Source: Negativicutes bacterium (GTDB lineage: Bacteria; Bacillota_C; Negativicutes; Sporomusales_B; JARLHX01). Taken from it: a stretch of DNA of 47,616 nucleotides. The translations under genes and the position numbers were made by a program. The DNA lies in NCBI GenBank assembly GCA_031292015.1, contig JARLHY010000192.1:1-47616 (forward strand). Reading direction: 5' to 3'. Below are positions 24,536-32,276 of the stretch, piece after piece (the first letter of the stretch is position 1; each line of letters starts with the position of its first letter). The notes under the pieces were generated by a model. It did not search any database, was not told the DNA's origin, and saw nothing but the letters and a program-made list of their open reading frames with translations.

Positions 24536-24883
24536 TCACACCCCGTCCTGCGCGGAATCCAGCGGCTGAGAAAAGTCAACCACCACGTCCCGGATGATTT
24601 TGAACCTGGAATGCGGTTCCACCGTGACCGCCTCGCCGGGACTCACCAGCGTCGTACAGCCGAATACATCCTTGCCGTTGGCCCTGACCAGGCAGGAGCC
24701 GCAAAACCCCTTGAAACAGGTTGACGTTCGGCAGGCGAACCCCGGGTCCAGCTCGTGAACCTTGGCCAGCAGCGCCATCACCGACAGCGCCTCATCGGTT
24801 TCGATCATGAACTCCTGGAACCGGCCCTGGCTGTCCGTTCCCGGTGTAAAGCGAAAGACCTTCACCGTTATACCCTGTGTCAT
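24536..24883 (-). CDS. 2Fe-2S protein equal to the N-terminal half of FrdB/SdhB
   Basis: 115 residues. The Fer2_3-type domain shows CRTSTCFKGFCGSC...C, the plant-type 2Fe-2S ligand set of succinate dehydrogenase iron-sulfur subunits. The sequence then reads IIRDVVVDFSQPLDS and stops, exactly where full-length FrdB would continue into its two-cluster ferredoxin domain. GGGGGG lies nine bases before the ATG. It passes electrons to or from the FrdA-like protein immediately downstream. The missing 3Fe-4S/4Fe-4S part is unusual and implies another electron partner. Confidence 0.85.
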   Translation of the reverse strand: MTQGITVKVFRFTPGTDSQGRFQEFMIETDEALSVMALLAKVHELDPGFACRTSTCFKGFCGSCLVRANGKDVFGCTTLVSPGEAVTVEPHSRFKIIRDVVVDFSQPLDSAQDGV

Positions 24884-24994
24884 TCAGCAAATCCCCCCAG
24901 ACCATCTTTTCCCCTTCCGGACTTGTCCGCCGGATCCTGGAAATATATTGTAATAGTTAGCCAAAATAGCGAAAAAGTCCTGTAACCGCCCAAA

Positions 24995-25035
24995 CAAATA
25001 ATTAACCTTTGCCTACAGCAAAGGTTAATTATTTG
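24995..25035 (-). terminator. 18-bp perfect AT-rich hairpin after the DASS gene
   Basis: CAAATAATTAACCTTTGC (24995-25012) pairs fully with 25018-25035 around CTACA. It begins 10 bp past the DASS transporter stop. On the minus strand TTATTTGTTTG follows. Likely a terminator or a processing/stability stem between the transporter and 2Fe-2S genes. Confidence 0.65.
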
Positions 25036-25045
25036 AACTATATGG

Positions 25046-26449
25046 TTACCACAGGCCTAATATCTTCCACCAGATGGAGCCAAGGCCAAGCCATATTACC
25101 AGGTTAATCAGCGAAATCATAAAACCGATTTTCCACCACGTGCCCTGCTCGATATAACCTGCCCCGAAATAAATCGGCGCCGGGCCGGCCGCGTAGTGGG
25201 TCAGCGACATACCCAGATGGGAGGCATAAGCCAGAATCAGCACCGTCAGCATCAGCGGCGCGCCGGCGGCCACCGCCACCGTGGCGAAGGCGACGAACAT
25301 GGCTGTGACGTGGGCGGCGACACTGGCGAAGCCATAGTGGGCATACAGGTAAACCAGAACAAGGACCACGAAAGCAGTTGTCCAGGGAACGCCCACCAGG
25401 CTGGCGGCCACCGCTTTGGCAAACCAGGGGATAAAGCCCAGTTTGGAGAGATGATCGGCCAGACTGAGCAGGCTGCCCATCCAGATCATTGTATCCCAGG
25501 AGTGTTCTTCCTTGAGAACGTCTTTCCAGTCGACCACCCCAAAGATGATCGTCACCGACACCCCGGCCAGGGCGACGATCGCCGGGTCGATCTTGTTGAT
25601 GGTACTGGTGCTCCAGAGGGCCAGCATACCGAGAAACACGGCGGTGGTAATTTTCTCGCCCCGCGACATCGACCCCATTTTCTTCAGTTCATCGGCCGCT
25701 ATTTGCTTGGCTTCAGGGGTGTCCTTGAGTTCCGGCGGGTAAACCCGGTAGATGAAATACGGAATAACCAGGAGGGACACGATGCCAGGCACCACGGCTC
25801 CCAGCGCCCACAAGCCCCAGGTGATGTTGGCGTGCAGCGTGTTGATGGCCAGCGCCGCGGCGAGGGTATTCGCGGCTGAAGCGGTCATGAACATGGATGA
25901 ACAGATGCCGTCCCCCTGATAACTGACCTTCAGCAGATAGGCGCCGATCTTCCGCGCCGTCGGACCCGGTTCGGAACCAAAGGCCGAGGCCAGGCTGCGG
26001 ACGATCGGGAACATGATGCCTCCGGCCCGGGCGGCGTTGGACGCGGTCGCCGGTGAGATGATCAGGTCGGCGATGACCACGGCGTAGCCCAGGCGGAGCG
26101 CACTGCCGCCGATGGCCCGCATTACCGTATAGGCGACGCGCCGCCCCAGCCCGGTTTTCTTGAAGGCCACCGAAAACACGAAGGCGGCCACGATCAGCCA
26201 GATGGTGGTGTTGCTGAAGCCGGAAAGAGCCTCAGCCGGCTTCAGGACATTGACAAAAGCGGCGAAGGTTATGCTGATGAGAGCGACCGCCCCGATCGGC
26301 AGCGGTTTTACGATAAATCCGACAATAGTAGCGACAAATATAGCGAACAAATGCCACGCCTCTGGCTTGAGACCGGTCGGTACAGGTATGAACCAGATGA
26401 CGGCGCACAAGGCAACGACACCCAGACCCCGGACCACAGAATTATTCAC
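25046..26449 (-). CDS. DASS-family di/tricarboxylate transporter
   Basis: 467 residues; GTG start with GGAGG seven bases upstream. About 12 membrane segments. Substrate-site motifs of the DASS/SLC13 (SodiT, CitT-like) type: SPATASNAARAGGIMFPI in the first repeat, and SLTHYAAGPAPIYFGAGY followed by a WWKIGF stretch near the C-terminus. Members exchange or symport malate, 2-oxoglutarate, citrate, tartrate or related acids with Na+. Its place between the aconitase/dehydrogenase block and the flavoprotein block makes it the likely uptake system of the cluster. Confidence 0.92.
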   Translation of the reverse strand: MNNSVVRGLGVVALCAVIWFIPVPTGLKPEAWHLFAIFVATIVGFIVKPLPIGAVALISITFAAFVNVLKPAEALSGFSNTTIWLIVAAFVFSVAFKKTGLGRRVAYTVMRAIGGSALRLGYAVVIADLIISPATASNAARAGGIMFPIVRSLASAFGSEPGPTARKIGAYLLKVSYQGDGICSSMFMTASAANTLAAALAINTLHANITWGLWALGAVVPGIVSLLVIPYFIYRVYPPELKDTPEAKQIAADELKKMGSMSRGEKITTAVFLGMLALWSTSTINKIDPAIVALAGVSVTIIFGVVDWKDVLKEEHSWDTMIWMGSLLSLADHLSKLGFIPWFAKAVAASLVGVPWTTAFVVLVLVYLYAHYGFASVAAHVTAMFVAFATVAVAAGAPLMLTVLILAYASHLGMSLTHYAAGPAPIYFGAGYIEQGTWWKIGFMISLINLVIWLGLGSIWWKILGLW

Positions 26450-26503
26450 TAGACACCCTCCTCTGCATACTATTACTCTAATAGCTGCCCCTACTCAAGC
26501 AAA

Positions 26504-26551
26504 CTGCGCCTGCCGGCTCGCCGGCAAGCCTTGTCGGCCTGTCCGGCGCAG
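26504..26551 (-). other. predicted three-way-junction structure upstream of the DASS gene
   Basis: CTGCGCC (26504-26510) pairs with GGCGCAG (26545-26551) and encloses TGCCGGC..GCCGGCA (26511-26526) and a small GCC..GGC hairpin (26528-26538). It lies in the 154-bp gap between two genes of the cluster and has no T run. It may act in mRNA processing or translation control of the transporter. Confidence 0.45.
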
Positions 26552-26603
26552 CCGCATAAAAATCTTTGATCATCGCTCTGTCGACAACCAAATTCTCTCT
26601 AGT

Positions 26604-27221
26604 TTACACGTTCTCGCGGATAATCTCGGCGCAGCGCACCTGGTTGAAGATGCCGCAATAGCAGAAGTCGCTGAGGCGGATAGCCCCCTGCTCCGGTGTC
26701 ATCTTGCCTGACTCCACCTGTTTCATGATATGGCTGACGAATTTGGGCGGTATCATATGATGGCCGCACATCGTCGTCACCGACAGGGTGACCTCGTCCG
26801 GCAGCTTGTCCTTGCGTCCCCACACTCCCAGAGAGTAGTTGACTGAATGCGGCGTCACCCCGGCCTCTTTGCAGGCTTCCAGCACTTCCGGCAATACGCC
26901 GGTGATCACCGCCGACATCCCCAGCTCCTGCTCCTTGATCCGCTTCAGGAAACCCACTACCTGCTCTTTCCGGGTGAATACCCCCCGCAGCCGCGACTTG
27001 TCGGAGATTTTAGCTTTGATTTCCTCCGAACTGAAGCGGGTCACCGGGCCGGTTTTCACGTCGCCCCAGTTTTCCGAACCCACCGCCTCGGCGGCTTCGA
27101 TGTACGCCAGCGCTTTCGGTCTGATCCCCACGTCGTTGACGCCCTTGGTCTGATACATGAACCAGTTGAAGTCCTTTTTCTGGGACTCGATGTCACCTGA
27201 ACGATGCAATGAATGCGTCAT
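26604..27221 (-). CDS. Cys-rich protein of unknown function
   Basis: 205 residues, ATG with AGGAGG eight bases upstream, 14 bp after the ferredoxin-domain gene. Soluble, no signal peptide. The C-terminal third holds TTMCGHHMIPPKFVSHIM and SDFCYCGIFNQVRC: four Cys and two His that could bind a metal or Fe-S cluster. The middle reads VVGFLKRIKEQELGMSAVIT and SVNYSLGVWGRK, suggesting an alpha/beta fold. I do not recognise the family. The tight spacing and shared strand tie it to the neighbouring aconitase-type enzymes and the ferredoxin protein, so it is probably a part of the same pathway or complex. Confidence 0.75.
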   Translation of the reverse strand: MTHSLHRSGDIESQKKDFNWFMYQTKGVNDVGIRPKALAYIEAAEAVGSENWGDVKTGPVTRFSSEEIKAKISDKSRLRGVFTRKEQVVGFLKRIKEQELGMSAVITGVLPEVLEACKEAGVTPHSVNYSLGVWGRKDKLPDEVTLSVTTMCGHHMIPPKFVSHIMKQVESGKMTPEQGAIRLSDFCYCGIFNQVRCAEIIRENV

Positions 27222-27235
27222 GGTTGTCTCCCTCC

Positions 27236-27964
27236 TTAATCCGTCACAAGCGGCCGGCCCAGGCCGACGTTGACTTTTCCCCGGTGCGGCTGCGCGATGC
27301 CCAGCTCGTCCAGGCAGCTTAGCGTGGCATTGTGGCCTTCTTCGTCCACCCTGAGGATCAGCCCCAGGGAAAACACGGTGTCGATTTCCTTCTCCACCTT
27401 TTGCAGGGCCGCGAGAGCGTCCTTCAGCTGGTCTTCCCGACAGTGTCCTTCGATGATGACTGACAGCATCCGGGTATCAAGGCAATCTTCCTTCAGCTTG
27501 CCTGTGGTGATATCCGGCATGAGCCCCATCAGTGGCGACTGATCCGGCTGAGCCAGCTCCACCCCGGCGCTGCACAGCGCCATCGCTACTTTTTCGGCGT
27601 CCCGCAGGTGAACTCCCAGCCCCGGGCGCCCCATATCAATCGCGAAGCCCACCTGGCCGCGCCTTACCCGGCCGGATACGTCGTTGGTCTTGACTTCTTC
27701 CGTGCCCCGGCCGGTCACGCCGGTCACCGGGTGGTTCTCCACCGGGTCGCTCATCATGTGCTTGAACTCCTTGTAAAAGGTATCCAGCGGCGACGGTTCG
27801 ATGGCGTCCTTGGGACATACCTTCTGGCGGAGACAAACATAGCACTCCACACACTCGTCCTGATCGATATGGCATTTCTTGTCCCCGAAGTGGATGGCAT
27901 CCACCGTGCAGTAGGTCATACAGATTTTACAGCCAATACACTTGTCCTGATTCACTTGAGCCAT
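27236..27964 (-). CDS. ferredoxin-domain protein with unknown C-terminal domain
   Basis: 242 residues. N-terminal 2x[4Fe-4S] ferredoxin domain (about 1-55): CIGCKICMTYC and CVECYVCLRQKVC with a longer last spacing. After a linker comes an unassigned domain (about 95-242) with RGQVGFAIDMGRPGLGVHLRD, MLSVIIEGHCRED and a C-terminal helix-rich part. It could be an electron-transfer subunit with a binding domain. ATG with AGGAGG; 18 bp after the aconitase small-subunit gene and 14 bp before the Cys-rich protein. It may supply the 4Fe-4S clusters that the FrdB-like partner lacks (inference). Confidence 0.8.
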   Translation of the reverse strand: MAQVNQDKCIGCKICMTYCTVDAIHFGDKKCHIDQDECVECYVCLRQKVCPKDAIEPSPLDTFYKEFKHMMSDPVENHPVTGVTGRGTEEVKTNDVSGRVRRGQVGFAIDMGRPGLGVHLRDAEKVAMALCSAGVELAQPDQSPLMGLMPDITTGKLKEDCLDTRMLSVIIEGHCREDQLKDALAALQKVEKEIDTVFSLGLILRVDEEGHNATLSCLDELGIAQPHRGKVNVGLGRPLVTD

Positions 27965-27981
27965 TCAGCTTTCCTCCTTAG

Positions 27982-28506
27982 CTAATTTTCCGTTCTGCCG
28001 GCTGGCAGCACGTGGGTAAGATACGGCACCAGGCCGCCCAGGCGGATGTACTCCAGCAAAAAAGCCGGTGGTTTCACGAAAGAGTACGCTTTGCCTGTAG
28101 TCAGGTTTGTAATCACACCGTCTTCCAGATTGATGGCGGCACAGTCGCCGCCGTTTGCCTCGGCCGCAAACGCGGAACAGATAATGGCCGGTATGCCGAG
28201 ATTATAGCAGTTGCGGTAGAAGATCCGGGCGAAGGAAGCCGCCACCACCGCGCTGACCCCGGCGTGTTTCAGCGCCTGGGGCGCCTGCTCCCGGCTGGAA
28301 CCGTAGCCTAGGTTGACGCCGGCTGTCACGATGTCCCCGGGCTGAACCTGACCGGCGAATTCCGGGTCCGCGCCAGCCATGCAGTGGGCTGCCAGTTCCT
28401 CCGGCCTGGTCTGGGTCATGAAACGGGACGGCAGGATATGGTCGGTGCTGAGATTGTCGCCAAATTTCCATACCTTGCCTTTGAGCAGGATCACTTTCAG
28501 ACTCAT
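27982..28506 (-). CDS. aconitase/isopropylmalate isomerase family, small subunit
   Basis: 174 residues from ATG, whose last bases overlap the stop of the large-subunit gene (ATGA). The frame is open upstream but belongs to the large subunit in another frame. LeuD-type swivel domain: KFGDNLSTDHILPSRF near the start and the substrate-contact loop GYGSSREQAPQAL (about 75). The variant GSSREQA is shared by LeuD, homoaconitase and dimethylmaleate hydratase small subunits. It forms the active hydratase with the large subunit. The substrate is a 2- or 3-carboxy-hydroxy acid. Confidence 0.9.
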   Translation of the reverse strand: MSLKVILLKGKVWKFGDNLSTDHILPSRFMTQTRPEELAAHCMAGADPEFAGQVQPGDIVTAGVNLGYGSSREQAPQALKHAGVSAVVAASFARIFYRNCYNLGIPAIICSAFAAEANGGDCAAINLEDGVITNLTTGKAYSFVKPPAFLLEYIRLGGLVPYLTHVLPAGRTEN

Positions 28507-29768
28507 TTGCCTCGCCCTCCCATCAGTTCCCGCGGATCGGTGATCACGCCGGTTACGGCCGACGCCGCCACCGTCAAAGCGCTGGCCAGATAAATCTGGC
28601 CGCCCTGGCCCATCCGGCCTTCCATATTGCGGGTCGTGGTCGAGATGCATACTTCCCCCGGCGCCAGGCAGCCAACCTCGTAGCCGGCGCAGGTGCCGCA
28701 GGCCGGCGAACTGATAACCGCCCCGGCCTTGGTAAGCTTTTCGATAAGACCGTCGCGGGCCGCTTTCTCCACCACCTGCGACGTATTGGGCACAATGACG
28801 AACCGTACATCAGGGTGAACCCGCCGATTTTCCAGAACCGCGGCCGCCTGGGCCAGATCGTGGTAAAAAGCGCCCGAGCAAGACCCGAGAGTCGCCTGAT
28901 CGATCCGCGTACCGGCGGCCTGTTGCACAGGCCTGCCGTTAGTCGGCAGGCTCGGCGGAGCTACGACCGGCTCAAGCTTCGACAGGTCGTAGCTTCTTTC
29001 TTCTTTATATATTGCATCAGCGTCAGGAGTCACAAACCAATCCCCCTCCCGCGCACCACCCAATTTTTCCAGTGTTTTGGCGTCAGCCGCCACGAAAACG
29101 TTCTTGGCGCCCATCTCCAGCCCCATGACCGCCACCGCCATCCGCTCGTCCACCCCGAGCGACTCCACCAGCGGACCGCCCAGTTCCAGGGCCAGGTAAT
29201 TCAGCCCCTGCGGCCCGAACTCATTTAGCAGAAACAGGGCGATATCCTTGGCAGCCACCTGCGGGCGAAGCTCCCCGGTGAGGGTGACCTTGACCGTTTC
29301 CGGTACCATGAGCCAAACCTTGCCGGTAGCCAGCACCCCGGCCATCTCCGTCGAGCCGATCCCGCTGGCGAAGCAGCCGCAGACCCCCTGACCGACGGTG
29401 TGGGAGTCAGTGCCCACTACTACGCTGCCGGGACGGGCCAGCCCCTCTTCCACCACCACCGGGTGCATAACCCCGCGTCCCGGCGGAAACACCCGGGCGC
29501 CTTGGCGGGCCGCGAAGCGGCGCAGAGCCCGGTGGTGCTCGGCCGCCCGGAACGTGGTGGCCGGCGAATGATGATCAAGGACAAACCACACCCTGTCCGG
29601 AGCCCAAATGCCGTCAACAGGCAATTTCGCGAATTCTTCAATCATAATCGGGCCGTTATTGTCATGAATCACCGCCAGGTCCACCGGCACATCGAGGATC
29701 TGCCCCGGCACCGGGTCAGCCTGGCCAGCCTTGGCTCCGAGAATCTTTTGCACTACCGTCAAACCCAC
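28503..29768 (-). CDS. aconitase/isopropylmalate isomerase family, large subunit
   Basis: 421 residues; GTG start with GGGGGG six bases upstream. The LeuC-type [4Fe-4S] cluster Cys are in LGSCSGAF and SSPACGTCAGYEVG. Further family segments: VVGTDSHTVGQGVCGCFASGIG, then EMAGVLATGKVWLMVPET. It hydrates and dehydrates a cis-aconitate-like acid with the small subunit. The 420-residue length fits the archaeal/Firmicute LeuC-HacA group, not the 900-residue aconitase A. No leuA or leuB-like biosynthetic set adjoins, whereas a transporter and redox genes do, which favours catabolism. Confidence 0.92.
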   Translation of the reverse strand: MGLTVVQKILGAKAGQADPVPGQILDVPVDLAVIHDNNGPIMIEEFAKLPVDGIWAPDRVWFVLDHHSPATTFRAAEHHRALRRFAARQGARVFPPGRGVMHPVVVEEGLARPGSVVVGTDSHTVGQGVCGCFASGIGSTEMAGVLATGKVWLMVPETVKVTLTGELRPQVAAKDIALFLLNEFGPQGLNYLALELGGPLVESLGVDERMAVAVMGLEMGAKNVFVAADAKTLEKLGGAREGDWFVTPDADAIYKEERSYDLSKLEPVVAPPSLPTNGRPVQQAAGTRIDQATLGSCSGAFYHDLAQAAAVLENRRVHPDVRFVIVPNTSQVVEKAARDGLIEKLTKAGAVISSPACGTCAGYEVGCLAPGEVCISTTTRNMEGRMGQGGQIYLASALTVAASAVTGVITDPRELMGGRGK

Positions 29769-29780
29769 ACTGATCCCCCC

Positions 29781-30863
29781 CTAAACCTCGGCCAGCTTGC
29801 GGCAGACGGCATCGCCCATCTGCTCGGTGGTCGCCGTCCCGCCAAGGTCCGGTGTTACATCAGTCAGTTCGTCAAGCACCTTGCCTATAGCCGCCTCGAT
29901 ATCCCGGGCGCAGGCCACCATCTGCTCGTCGCCCTGACGCATCCCCAGCCACTGGAGCATCATCTGGCCTGACATGATCATCGCGTAGGGGTTGGCGATA
30001 TGCCTGCCGGCGATATCCGGCGCCGAACCGTGGGTCGCCTGAGCCATGACGTAGCGCGGTCCGACGCAGAGCCCCGGGGCCATCCCCAGGCCCCCCACCA
30101 GGCCGGCCGCTTCGTCAGTAAGAATGTCGCCGAACATGCTGGTGGACACCACCACATCAAAGTTCTGCGGTTTCATGACCAGTTGCATCGCGAAAGTGTC
30201 GACCACCGCGGTGTCAAAGGTGATATCAGGAAATTCTTTGCTGACATCCCGGCAGGAGTCGATGAACAGGCCGCAGCCCAGCTTAAAGACGGTATTCTTA
30301 TGGATGGCGGTCACCCGTTTTTTGCCGCCCCGCAGGCGGGCAAGCTCAAAAGCCGCCCTGGCCGCCATCTCGGAGTTGCGGCGAGTGATCACCCGCACCG
30401 ACATGGCGATATCCGGGGTTGGCATGAATTCACCGCTGCCTTTGTACATATTCCGGTCCGGCTGAAAGCCTTCGTTGTTTTCCCGGATGATCACAAGATC
30501 GACGTTTTGATGAATCGACGGCAGGCGCGGATGCGACTTCGCCGGCCGGACATTGCTCACAAGGTCGAAAGTGCGCCGGATGATCGGGTGGGGGTTGATT
30601 GCCTTAGGGTCATTCTTGGGATAAGCCATGTGGCCGATCGGCCCCAGTATCCATCCATCCAGTTCCAGCAGCGTACTGAGTGTCTGCTCCGGCAGCGTCT
30701 CACCCAGGCTTTTGTAAGCCGGGGCTCCCACCGGCAGCGGCACCCACTCCACATTTACCTGCGGGTATTTCTTCAGTGCCTCTTGCATGATCTTGACAGC
30801 CACCGGCACGATTTCCAGACCGATGTCGTCACCCTCCAAAATTCCAAGCCGATAATTTCCCAT
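29781..30863 (-). CDS. isocitrate/isopropylmalate dehydrogenase family protein
   Basis: 360 residues, beta-decarboxylating dehydrogenase fold. N-terminal LGILEGDDIGLEIVP is the family start; substrate-loop HPIIRRTFDLVSNVRPAKSHP supplies arginines; AIHKNTVFKLGCGLF contains the catalytic Lys; DILTDEAAGLVGGLGMAPGL contains the metal-binding Asp pair; HGSAPDIAGRHIANPYAMI is the coenzyme loop. It oxidises and decarboxylates a 2-hydroxy-3-carboxy acid (isocitrate, isopropylmalate, homoisocitrate or a methylmalate); the substrate loop does not match a single class clearly. First gene after the divergent LysR promoter region, 12 bp before the aconitase large subunit. Confidence 0.9.
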   Translation of the reverse strand: MGNYRLGILEGDDIGLEIVPVAVKIMQEALKKYPQVNVEWVPLPVGAPAYKSLGETLPEQTLSTLLELDGWILGPIGHMAYPKNDPKAINPHPIIRRTFDLVSNVRPAKSHPRLPSIHQNVDLVIIRENNEGFQPDRNMYKGSGEFMPTPDIAMSVRVITRRNSEMAARAAFELARLRGGKKRVTAIHKNTVFKLGCGLFIDSCRDVSKEFPDITFDTAVVDTFAMQLVMKPQNFDVVVSTSMFGDILTDEAAGLVGGLGMAPGLCVGPRYVMAQATHGSAPDIAGRHIANPYAMIMSGQMMLQWLGMRQGDEQMVACARDIEAAIGKVLDELTDVTPDLGGTATTEQMGDAVCRKLAEV

Positions 30864-30931
30864 ATCTGCTCCTCCTGTAATACTGATTGTACTGGTAAAT
30901 ATACTACTACCGTAACACTAACTGAAAAATA

Positions 30932-30960
30932 ACTGAAATATTCAGTAAATATGGTATAAT
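30932..30960 (+). promoter_or_regulatory. lysR promoter and LysR-type operator
   Basis: TG-G-TATAAT (TATAAT 30955-30960) is an extended -10 on the plus strand. Its -35 zone is the palindrome ACTGAA-ATA-TTCAGT (30932-30946), and another ACTGAAA half-site lies directly before it. The palindrome of T-N11-A form in the 136-bp divergent gap is the probable LysR site, controlling both directions. Confidence 0.65.
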
Positions 30961-30999
30961 AACAAATACATATCGTTGGATAAATCAGGAGGCCCCTCA

Positions 31000-31881
31000 A
31001 TGGAACTGCGGGAATTAGAATACTTCCGGGAGGTGTGCCGGACAGGCAGTTTCACCCGGGCGGCGGTCAATCTTTACGTGGCCCAGCCTTCGGTGACCAA
31101 CGCCGTTCGCAAGCTGGAATCCGAACTCGGCGTCCAGTTATTCCACCGTACCAACAAAACCGTGACCATAACCCCCGAAGGTCAGGTGTTCCTCGAACGG
31201 ATAACCGCGCTGCTTTGCATGGCCGAAGAAATCGTCCAGGAAATGCGCGATTTTGATACCTTGAGCCGAGGCTCCCTCAAACTCGGCATACCGCCGCAGA
31301 TCGGCGCCAATCTTTTTCCCGACCTCTTCATGGAATTCGGCGCCCTTTACCCCAACATCAATCTGAGCGTTTTCGAGGAAGGCTCGGTAGCGACGCTGGA
31401 CCTCCTGGAAAAGGGCGAGCTTGACGTAGGCATCATTGTCCTGCCCGAAACTGCTCACGAACTGAATATCCATCATCTCCGGCAAGAACCCATCCTGCTT
31501 TGCCTGTCGCCCCGGCATCCCTTCAACGGTCGCGATGTAGTCGACTTCTCCGAACTGCGGGACGAAAAATTCATTCTGAGGAAAACCGATTCCTTTCACC
31601 GCAACATCGTGCTTGAGCAGTGCCGCAGGCACGGCTTCACCCCTAATGTCATTTTCTCCTCCAACCAGCTTCAGACCATCAAATCCCTGGTGGCAAAAAA
31701 CGTCGGCATCGCCTTTTTCATGGAAATGGTGGTCAAACACGATCCGACCCTCGTCTCCCTGCCCCTGCGCGAACCCCTGTCCGTCCACATCGGTCTTGCC
31801 TGGAAAAAGGGACGCTACACCTCCAAAGCGGCCCAGGCATTCATCGATTTCGCCATCACCAAAGCCGCCGGCCCGTCTTGA
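31000..31881 (+). CDS. LysR-family transcriptional regulator
   Basis: 293 residues from ATG with AGGAGG eight bases upstream. N-terminal winged HTH (about 1-60; FTRAAVNLYVAQPSVTNAVRKLE), then an effector-binding domain (about 90-293) with GSLKLGIPPQIGANLFPDL. The protein is encoded divergently from the 30863-22858 cluster, the classic arrangement for a LysR activator of an acid-degradation operon. The effector is likely the substrate or an intermediate of that pathway. A terminator follows. Confidence 0.95.
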   Translation: MELRELEYFREVCRTGSFTRAAVNLYVAQPSVTNAVRKLESELGVQLFHRTNKTVTITPEGQVFLERITALLCMAEEIVQEMRDFDTLSRGSLKLGIPPQIGANLFPDLFMEFGALYPNINLSVFEEGSVATLDLLEKGELDVGIIVLPETAHELNIHHLRQEPILLCLSPRHPFNGRDVVDFSELRDEKFILRKTDSFHRNIVLEQCRRHGFTPNVIFSSNQLQTIKSLVAKNVGIAFFMEMVVKHDPTLVSLPLREPLSVHIGLAWKKGRYTSKAAQAFIDFAITKAAGPS

Positions 31882-31892
31882 CCTACAAAAAG

Positions 31893-31921
31893 GCCAAAGG
31901 AGAAAATCCTTTGGCTTTTTT
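31893..31921 (+). terminator. terminator of lysR
   Basis: GCCAAAGGA (31893-31901), loop GAAAA, TCCTTTGGC (31907-31915), then TTTTTT. Confidence 0.9.
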
Positions 31922-31960
31922 ATGTTACCGTGAGCACCGCCAATAACATACGAATTGACA

Positions 31961-31986
31961 ACGTTCAGAATGTATCGGCATATTAT
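31961..31986 (+). promoter_or_regulatory. possible mother-cell sigma (SigK/SigE-like) promoter
   Basis: CATATTAT (31979-31986) matches the CATANNNT -10 of SigE/SigK; AC at 31961-31962 is 16 bases upstream, as in SigK sites. It precedes the Cys/Pro-rich small gene at 32030. A TTGACA at 31955-31960 is 20 bp from TATTAT, a poor SigA spacing. Confidence 0.4.
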
Positions 31987-32029
31987 GTAATGTAAATGGT
32001 TATCAACTTATTGCAAGGAGGTTAATCCT

Positions 32030-32257
32030 ATGCCTCGCCGACAGCGAAGCCGCGGGTGGGGCCGGCCCGAGCTCGTCCTCTGGAACGATCAACGGCCGCC
32101 GGCTCCTGCTCCCTGCTTCCCGTCCTGCGGCCCCTTTTGCTTCCCGGCATCCGCATCCGGCGGTTACTCGCCAGGCTGCTTTCCGTCCTCCCAGATCATC
32201 TGTGCCCCGTTTTACGGAACCAAACCTCCGCCTCACCGGACCTGCCGGCCCAGCTGA
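32030..32257 (+). CDS. 75-residue Cys/Pro/Ser-rich small protein
   Basis: ATG with AGGAGG eight bases upstream. The N-terminus is basic (MPRRQRSRGWGRPELVLW) and the rest is rich in Pro, Ser, Gly and Cys (PCFPSCGPFCFP, GCFPSS, IICAPF, RTCRPS). No signal peptide or known fold. Low-complexity Cys/Pro proteins behind a SigK-like promoter often belong to the spore coat or exosporium, which would fit this sporulating background. It faces the DJ-1 gene convergently with 19 bp between. Coding status rests on the ribosome site and promoter. Confidence 0.5.
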   Translation: MPRRQRSRGWGRPELVLWNDQRPPAPAPCFPSCGPFCFPASASGGYSPGCFPSSQIICAPFYGTKPPPHRTCRPS

Positions 32258-32276
32258 CAGGCTGACCTTCCGAGAA

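Noticed and set aside
27982..29768. LeuC/LeuD as leucine biosynthesis genes
   Set aside because: No leuA or other branched-chain gene adjoins, while transporter, ferredoxin and flavoprotein genes and a divergent LysR do; a biosynthetic role is not excluded but is less likely.
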